Position numbers and translations under genes: made by a program | Notes under the pieces: generated by a model | The model's database searches: none | Told to the model about the DNA's origin: nothing | The model's input: only the letters and a program-made list of their open reading frames with translations | Shown here: positions 59,901 through 64,000 of the stretch, in pieces | How the letters are laid out: each line of letters starts with the position of its first letter | Position numbering within the stretch: the first letter of the stretch is position 1 | Assembly (NCBI GenBank): GCA_035943635.1 | Contig: DASZBX010000033.1 | Location: forward strand, 1 to 64,000 | Direction: 5' to 3' | Length of the DNA stretch: 64,000 nucleotides | Source of the DNA: DASZBX01 sp035943635 | GTDB taxonomy: Bacteria; Actinomycetota; Actinomycetes; Streptomycetales; Catenulisporaceae

Positions 59901-60701
59901 CGCGAGCCCGCGGCCGACCACGCCCCGGATGCGTCGCCGGACGTCCTGCCCGACGACCTGCTCGCCGCCCAGGCGTCACCGGACGACCGGCTGGCCTTCG
60001 AGGACCTCGGCCTGGAGACCCGCCGCCTGGTCGAGGGCTGGGACCGGGACATCGAGGCGCTGCTCGGCGAGCTGCGCCGGGCCCGGGAGGTCCGGCAGGA
60101 GGTCCGGCTTCCGCGCGCGCTGTCCACCACGCGGCTGATGGCGCTGGTGGCCGACCCGTCCGGTTTCGCCGAGGAGCTGTTCCGGCCGATGCCGCGCCGC
60201 CCGGCCGCGACCGCCCGCCGCGGCACGGAGTTCCACGCGTGGGTCGAGCAGCGCTTCGGCCAGCTGCCCCTGTTCGACGAGATGGACCTCGGCCTGTCCG
60301 CCGACGAGGAGCTGACCGGCCCGGACGAGCTCGACGAGCTCAAGGAGGCGTTCCTGGCCGGCGAGTTCGCCGAACGCGAGCCGTACCGGATCGAGGCGCC
60401 GTTCCAGCTGCTGCTGGCCGGGCAGATCGTGCGCGGCCGCATCGACGCGGTGTACCGGACGGATGACGGCGGCTTCGAGGTGGTCGACTGGAAGACCAAC
60501 CGCGCCGAGACCGCCGACCCGTTGCAGCTCGCGGTCTACCGCCTGGCCTGGGCCGAGTACGCGGGAGTGCCGATCGAGCAGGTCGGCGCCGCGTTCGTGT
60601 ACGTCCGCACCGGCGCCGTCCGCCGACACACCGACCTGCCCGGCCGCGAAGCGCTCGAACGCCTGATCGCCGAGCGGGCTAGAGCCGGCGGATCTCCGTG
60701 A
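56961..60701 (+). CDS. adnB: AdnB subunit of the AdnAB helicase-nuclease
   Basis: A 1246-residue partner. Walker A GAGSGKTT at 49-56, motif II LDEYQDTSV, motif V-type HKAKGLEWE, motif VI VTLTRAKNRL; the C-terminal nuclease has VVDWKTN and GTEFHAWVEQRFG. AdnB is normally the main motor and loads the nuclease. A long Pro/Glu-rich linker (PEPELPEPELPERELADREP) at about 930-960 is unusual in length. It starts within the adnA stop and ends overlapping the Uma2 gene by 23 bp. Confidence 0.93.
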   Translation: MTPVTPHQPGPRQVIESVRDLRRLLGVPYTDQQLEAIGAGLEPGVIVAGAGSGKTTVMAARVVWLVGSGQVAPGEVLGLTFTNKAAAELRERVDTALRKAGLYGDEDSWGRPGADAAAGLDDLAVGVEPVISTYHAYSDRLIKEHGLRLGLEPSARLLADANRYTLAARAVRTARGPFEHLRGSIAAITADLLELDGELSEHVVDPDRLLAADRAFARPAGQRRDPRTGRSVRGVARTGAAGARTARRTETYLYQEYLNAAAVAGARGELLTLVEAYRKLKRDRDFIDFGDQMALGTRLAEAVPEVGRIERERYRVVLLDEYQDTSVAQRRMLAGLFSGPAPAAGLGHAVTAVGDPCQSIYGWRGASAENIDDFPDHFARANGAPAKVYSLSENRRSGERLLAFANRQSVRLREAHKNVQMLEPCDERLGQGRAIVAQLLTHAEEIRWIGQQVQAAGRHVPWSQIAVLVRKGNQIPDLYAELHRIGVPVEVVGLSGLLDLPEVADLVAMLQVLDDPIANAPLVRLLTGPRWRIGPRDLALLGRRARELVRPPDPAGPVAALDRAAAHSDPSDIVSLSDALADPGEELAFSAEARARFARFAAEIRTLRRSLSEPVLDVLHRIMQTTGLDMEIAASPAAFRQRCADTVGAFLRVAGNFADPEGEQSSTAFRAYLRACAEHERGLEIDLPPSENETVKILTMHKAKGLEWECVVVPHQYRQPLKAEAWTTKRFKVPHELRGDRVPLLDEHQDKPAFAEFAAEMKERAELEDARLQYVTLTRAKNRLVMSSHWWGRTQKRPLPPSELLVQLREYCEQSELHGEVATWCPPPVEETNPALVDKLEISWPPGPADPLAQERRRAAADAVVERMRRAAVAAGGEAGGAVPVVVAVVPSAEAARAVAGTAQRPLVDAEFAGEEPPDEEFAGPEPDEFDDDGFGYDEPPEPELPEPELPERELADREPGEPELPGRGQRSADPFARAAREPAADHAPDASPDVLPDDLLAAQASPDDRLAFEDLGLETRRLVEGWDRDIEALLGELRRAREVRQEVRLPRALSTTRLMALVADPSGFAEELFRPMPRRPAATARRGTEFHAWVEQRFGQLPLFDEMDLGLSADEELTGPDELDELKEAFLAGEFAEREPYRIEAPFQLLLAGQIVRGRIDAVYRTDDGGFEVVDWKTNRAETADPLQLAVYRLAWAEYAGVPIEQVGAAFVYVRTGAVRRHTDLPGREALERLIAERARAGGSP

Positions 60702-61323
60702 GGTCGATCTCCACCGGGAACGGCGAGTCCACCACGAACCGGCCCCGGTGCTCACCGGTCAGCTTGTATTCGCCGGCCTCTTCAATAAGCTCGTATGCAA
60801 AGACGACTGCTTCGTCTGAATGGTCTTCGACCCGCCAGAAGTGCGCGATGCCCGCCTCGGCGTAGTAAGACGGTTTGACCCTGCGGTCTCGCATCTTCGA
60901 TTCGGGAGACTCGACCTCTACCACCAGCTTGATGTGGTCCGGCAGAAAAGTCGTCTGCGCCAAACCGGTGATTCCGTTTTTGTGGATGACGAAGAGGTCG
61001 GGCTCGGGCCGGTTGTGTTTGTCGAGCCTGATTGCGGCTTCTTGGCGTACCCGCAGTTCCGCCGGTGTCTGGTGCCGCAGCTGCGTCGCCATGACGAACA
61101 GCACGAGATTGTGGAATGCCTTCTGCGGACTCACGAATACCAGGCTCCCGTCGATCAGCTCCGTGTGCGGCGGCAGATCGGGGATGCGATCGACGAGCTC
61201 TGTGGTCCAGCCGCCCTCCGGCGGACGGAACCTGGCCCAAGGACCGAGCAGGTTGCCGTCTTCCTGGTACTCGATCGGCTCTGCGGACACTGTGGCCTCC
61301 CTGGTCTGGTGGACTACCGACAT
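60679..61323 (-). CDS. Uma2-family nuclease-like protein
   Basis: A 214-residue protein with the PD-(D/E)XK fold of Uma2 (DUF820): PEPDLFVIHK (first Asp), KLVVEVESPES (Glu and the active-site core) and KPSYYAEAGIAHFW. Function is unknown, but such genes are often in many copies in actinomycetes. GC is lower than in adnAB, which suggests later arrival. ATG at 61323 follows AGGAGTTCC. A GTG at 61287 (MSAEP) is an alternative. Convergent with adnB. Confidence 0.85.
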   Translation of the reverse strand: MSVVHQTREATVSAEPIEYQEDGNLLGPWARFRPPEGGWTTELVDRIPDLPPHTELIDGSLVFVSPQKAFHNLVLFVMATQLRHQTPAELRVRQEAAIRLDKHNRPEPDLFVIHKNGITGLAQTTFLPDHIKLVVEVESPESKMRDRRVKPSYYAEAGIAHFWRVEDHSDEAVVFAYELIEEAGEYKLTGEHRGRFVVDSPFPVEIDLTEIRRL

Positions 61324-61546
61324 CTCGGGAACTCCTCCTTAGCGTACCGCCGCACAATCCCCGTGATCGCGCCATCACCAACCGTATGTACCTGAGTCGC
61401 CATGCGCGGTCGTTTTTCGATCTCTCACCCGATCGGGTGATTTCCAACCATCCTGAAATCCCCGCGCGTGACCGGGGCGAAAGCTGGTAGAAACAGTCAT
61501 CCGGCCGCATAGCGGCACGCAGCGGAGCGATCAGGGGTGTCCACAC

Positions 61547-62758
61547 ATGGAGTTCAAACAGTCCGACAAGCTGGCCGACGTCTGTTATGACATCCGCGGA
61601 CCGGTGCTGGACCGGGCCAAGCAGCTGGAGGCCGAGGGGCACTCCATCCTCAAGCTGAACATCGGCAATCCGGCGCCGTTCGGGTTCGAGGCCCCGGCCG
61701 AACTGGTCCAGGACGTGATCCGCAACCTGTCCCAGTCGCACGGCTACGGCGACTCCAAGGGGCTGCCGTCCGCGCGCCGCGCCGTGGTGCAGGCCTACCA
61801 GACCAAGGGCCTGAACGACCTGGACGTGGAGGACGTCTACCTCGGCAACGGCGTCTCCGAGCTGATCACCATGTCGATGAACGCCCTGCTCAACCAGGGC
61901 GACGAGGTCCTGATCCCGGCCCCGGACTACCCGTTGTGGACGGCCGCGACCGCACTGGCCGGCGGCAAGCCGGTGCACTACCTGTGCGACGAGTCCGCCG
62001 GCTGGACCCCGGACCTGGCCGACCTCGAGGCGAAGATCACCGCGCGGACCAAGGCCGTCGTGATCATCAACCCGAACAACCCGACCGGCGCGGTCTACCC
62101 GCTGGAGGTGGTCGAGGCCCTGGTCGAGATCGCCCGGCGGCACCAGCTGCTGGTCCTGTCCGACGAGATCTACGACAAGATCCTCTATGACGGCGTCACC
62201 CACCAGCCCACCGCGCTCTCCTGCCCGGACCTGCTCTGCCTGACCTTCAACGGCCTGTCCAAGGCCTACCGCGCGGCCGGCTACCGGATGGGCTGGATGG
62301 TGGTGAGCGGCCCCAAGGAGCACGCCCGCAGCTACATCGAGGGCCTGGACATCCTGGCGAACATGCGCCTGGGACCGAACGTCCCGGTCCAGCACGCGGT
62401 GCAGGCCGCGCTCGGCGGCTACCAGTCGATCGACGACCTGGTCCTGCCCAACGGCCGCCTGCTGGAACAGCGCGACGTCACCTACAAGCTGCTCAACGAG
62501 ATCGAGGGCGTCTCCTGCGTCAAGCCGAAGGGCGCGCTCTACGCGTTCCCCAAGCTCGACCAGCGCAAGTTCAACATCCAGGACGACCAGCGGTTCGTGC
62601 TCGACCTCTTGCTGGCCGAGAAGATCCTGATCGTCCAGGGCACCGCCTTCAACTGGCCGGACCCGGACCACTTCCGGATCGTCACGCTGCCCCGGGCCAC
62701 CGACCTGGAGACCGCCATCACAGCCATCGGCCGCTTCCTGGACGGGTATCGACAGTAG
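61547..62758 (+). CDS. alaA: Alanine-type aminotransferase
   Basis: A 403-residue class I/II PLP aminotransferase. The PLP Lys is in NGLSKAYRAAGYRMGW; SDEIYDKILYD and NPNNPTGAVYP are the cofactor segments. It fits AlaA-type enzymes making alanine from pyruvate and glutamate. ATG at 61547. A protein with the same role exists upstream of the M20 peptidase in related genomes. The next gene is 10 bp away. Confidence 0.9.
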   Translation: MEFKQSDKLADVCYDIRGPVLDRAKQLEAEGHSILKLNIGNPAPFGFEAPAELVQDVIRNLSQSHGYGDSKGLPSARRAVVQAYQTKGLNDLDVEDVYLGNGVSELITMSMNALLNQGDEVLIPAPDYPLWTAATALAGGKPVHYLCDESAGWTPDLADLEAKITARTKAVVIINPNNPTGAVYPLEVVEALVEIARRHQLLVLSDEIYDKILYDGVTHQPTALSCPDLLCLTFNGLSKAYRAAGYRMGWMVVSGPKEHARSYIEGLDILANMRLGPNVPVQHAVQAALGGYQSIDDLVLPNGRLLEQRDVTYKLLNEIEGVSCVKPKGALYAFPKLDQRKFNIQDDQRFVLDLLLAEKILIVQGTAFNWPDPDHFRIVTLPRATDLETAITAIGRFLDGYRQ

Positions 62759-62768
62759 GCTATGACGC

Positions 62769-64000
62769 ATGGTCAACTCCGCTTCCCCCGCACCCGGCAC
62801 GGACGCCGCCGTCCGTGACTTCGTCGAGGCGCACGCCGCCGAGTTCCTCCAGGACCTGAGCGAGTGGCTGCGCATCCCGTCCGTCTCCGGCGACCCGGAC
62901 CGGGTCGCCGACGTGCGGGCCTCGGCCGAATGGCTGGCCGCCAAGCTGCGCGCCACCGGCTTCCCGACCGTGGAGATCTGGGAGACGGCCGACGGCGCCG
63001 GGCTGCCGTCGGTGTTCGCCGAGTGGCGGGCCGGGGAGCCGGACGCGCCGACCGTCCTGGTCTACGGCCACCACGACGTGCAGCCGGTCACCCCGCTGGA
63101 GCTGTGGCAGACCGGCCCGTTCGAGCCGACCGTGCGCGACGGGCGGCTCTACGCCCGCGGCGCCGCCGACGACAAGGGCCAGGTCTTCTTCCACCTGCTC
63201 GGCCTGCGCGCGCACCTGGCCGCGACCGGCGCCGCCGCCCCCGCGGTCACCCTGAAACTGCTGGTCGAAGGCGAGGAGGAGTCCGGTTCGCCGCACTTCC
63301 CGGCCCTGCTGCGGGCCGAGGCGGACCGGCTGGCCTGCGACGCGGTGGTGGTCTCGGACACCGGCATGTGGGCCAAGGACACCCCGACCTCGTGCACCGG
63401 CATGCGCGGCCTGATCGCCGCCCAGGTGGACCTGACCGGCCCGGCCGGGGACATCCACTCCGGCTCCTTCGGCGGCGCGATCCCGAACCCGGCCACCGAA
63501 CTGGTCCGGATCCTGGCCGGCCTGCACGACCAGGACCGGCGGATCACCCTGCCCGGCTTCTACGACGACGTGGTGGAACTGACCGACACCGACCGCGAGC
63601 TGTTCGCCAAGCTGCCCTTCGACGAGGCCGAATGGCTGGCCAACGCCCGGTCCACGGCCACCGCCGGCGAGGCCGGGTTCTCCACCCTGGAACGGGTCTG
63701 GGCCCGGCCGACCGCCGAGATCAACGGGATCTGGGGCGGGCACACCGGCCCCGGCTCGAAGACCATCGTGCCGTCCGAGGCGCACGCCAAGCTCTCCTTC
63801 CGGCTGGTCGCCGGGCAGGAGCCGGTCGCGGTGCGCAAGTCCTTCGAGGCCTGGCTGGCCGAACGGATCCCGGCCGGGATCGAGTACCGGGTCTCGTTCG
63901 AGGGCGAGGGCGTGCGCCCCTGCCTGACCCCGCTGGAGCACCCGGCCCTGCAGTCGGTGTCCCGGGCGATGGGCCGGGCCTTCGCGGCCGAGCCCGGCGC
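62769..64000 (+). CDS. M20-family dipeptidase, cut by the window end
   Basis: 410 residues are visible. Metal and catalytic motifs of M20 peptidases are complete in what is seen: YGHHDVQP (His, Asp), GAADDKGQ (bridging Asp), EGEEESGS (base Glu and metal Glu), and VSDTGMW. It resembles actinobacterial cytosolic dipeptidases more than carboxypeptidase G2. The start is ATG 62769; a nearer ATG at 62762 is out of frame. The stop lies beyond the window. Confidence 0.88.
   Translation, partial: MVNSASPAPGTDAAVRDFVEAHAAEFLQDLSEWLRIPSVSGDPDRVADVRASAEWLAAKLRATGFPTVEIWETADGAGLPSVFAEWRAGEPDAPTVLVYGHHDVQPVTPLELWQTGPFEPTVRDGRLYARGAADDKGQVFFHLLGLRAHLAATGAAAPAVTLKLLVEGEEESGSPHFPALLRAEADRLACDAVVVSDTGMWAKDTPTSCTGMRGLIAAQVDLTGPAGDIHSGSFGGAIPNPATELVRILAGLHDQDRRITLPGFYDDVVELTDTDRELFAKLPFDEAEWLANARSTATAGEAGFSTLERVWARPTAEINGIWGGHTGPGSKTIVPSEAHAKLSFRLVAGQEPVAVRKSFEAWLAERIPAGIEYRVSFEGEGVRPCLTPLEHPALQSVSRAMGRAFAAEPG

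Noticed and set aside
56733..59921. 1062-codon minus-strand frame opposite adnB
   Set aside because: It is the antisense of AdnB helicase motifs and has no recognisable domain.

Overview
The window is very GC-rich DNA from an actinomycete chromosome. Most genes follow a layout known from Streptomyces and relatives: fdxA next to dapC, dapD-dapE, a DUF3117 gene, an ECF sigma / zinc anti-sigma / tatB cluster, mrp, an MgtE-N/CBS protein, DUF1003, EamA, a CoA-ester lyase, PHP, MarC, a DEAD-box helicase beside a ferritin-like gene, DUF3107, moeZ, an alkyltransferase-like gene and adnAB. Start-codon use (many GTG) and several TANNNT boxes 6-8 nt before start codons also fit. Extra genes, small repeats and fragments set it apart from a textbook Streptomyces; a streptomycete-like or Catenulispora/Actinospica-like genus is plausible but unproven. 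It is ordinary core chromosome: no phage, plasmid, CRISPR or rRNA was seen.

Layout. 1-739 holds no convincing gene. 799-2996 is a marR-MFS efflux operon with an operator-like promoter. 3283-4524 is a threonine ammonia-lyase, then a 218-bp inverted-repeat element. 4926-7518 has a small membrane protein, a stand-alone SH3-like protein, fdxA and dapC. 7535-11049 is a cell-envelope island on the minus strand: a secreted protein with eight short repeats, a second secreted Leu/Pro/Gly-rich protein and a membrane-anchored lysozyme-like protein, the first two preceded by MtrA-like direct repeats. 11125-13166 is dapD-dapE, so the island sits between dapC and dapDE (meso-diaminopimelate for peptidoglycan, and lysine). 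13304-20068 carries an esterase, a LOG-family gene, a Phd/PIN toxin-antitoxin pair, bioA, a DivIVA-like protein, a GrpB-like protein and an enoyl-CoA hydratase. 20195-24632 has a GT-C-like membrane protein and a double-Lrp regulator divergent from an MFS exporter.

25061-33121 holds DUF3117, sigE-anti-sigma-tatB (without the htrA usually found there), mrp, DUF1003, the MgtE-N/CBS protein and EamA. 33172-38274 holds a CoA-ester lyase, an unknown acidic protein, the 3' remnant of a MaoC dehydratase, DUF6758, PHP and MarC. 38382-42237 has an XRE regulator divergent from an MFS exporter, a small protein and a hydrolase. 42256-42399 is a second copy of the repeat element at 4697. 42400-48704 has the helicase (whose best start codon appears to be AUC), ferritin-like, DUF3107, TetR and moeZ. 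48880-52541 has an AAA ATPase with a 48-bp palindrome just upstream and an apparently lost C-terminus, converging on a large YbhN/MprF-like membrane protein. 52773-60701 is a DNA-repair block (ATL, AdnA, AdnB), then a Uma2 nuclease-like gene, an alaA-type aminotransferase and an M20 dipeptidase cut by the window end.

All calls come from reading translations and DNA by eye. Family names rest on recognised motifs and gene order; no database search was run.
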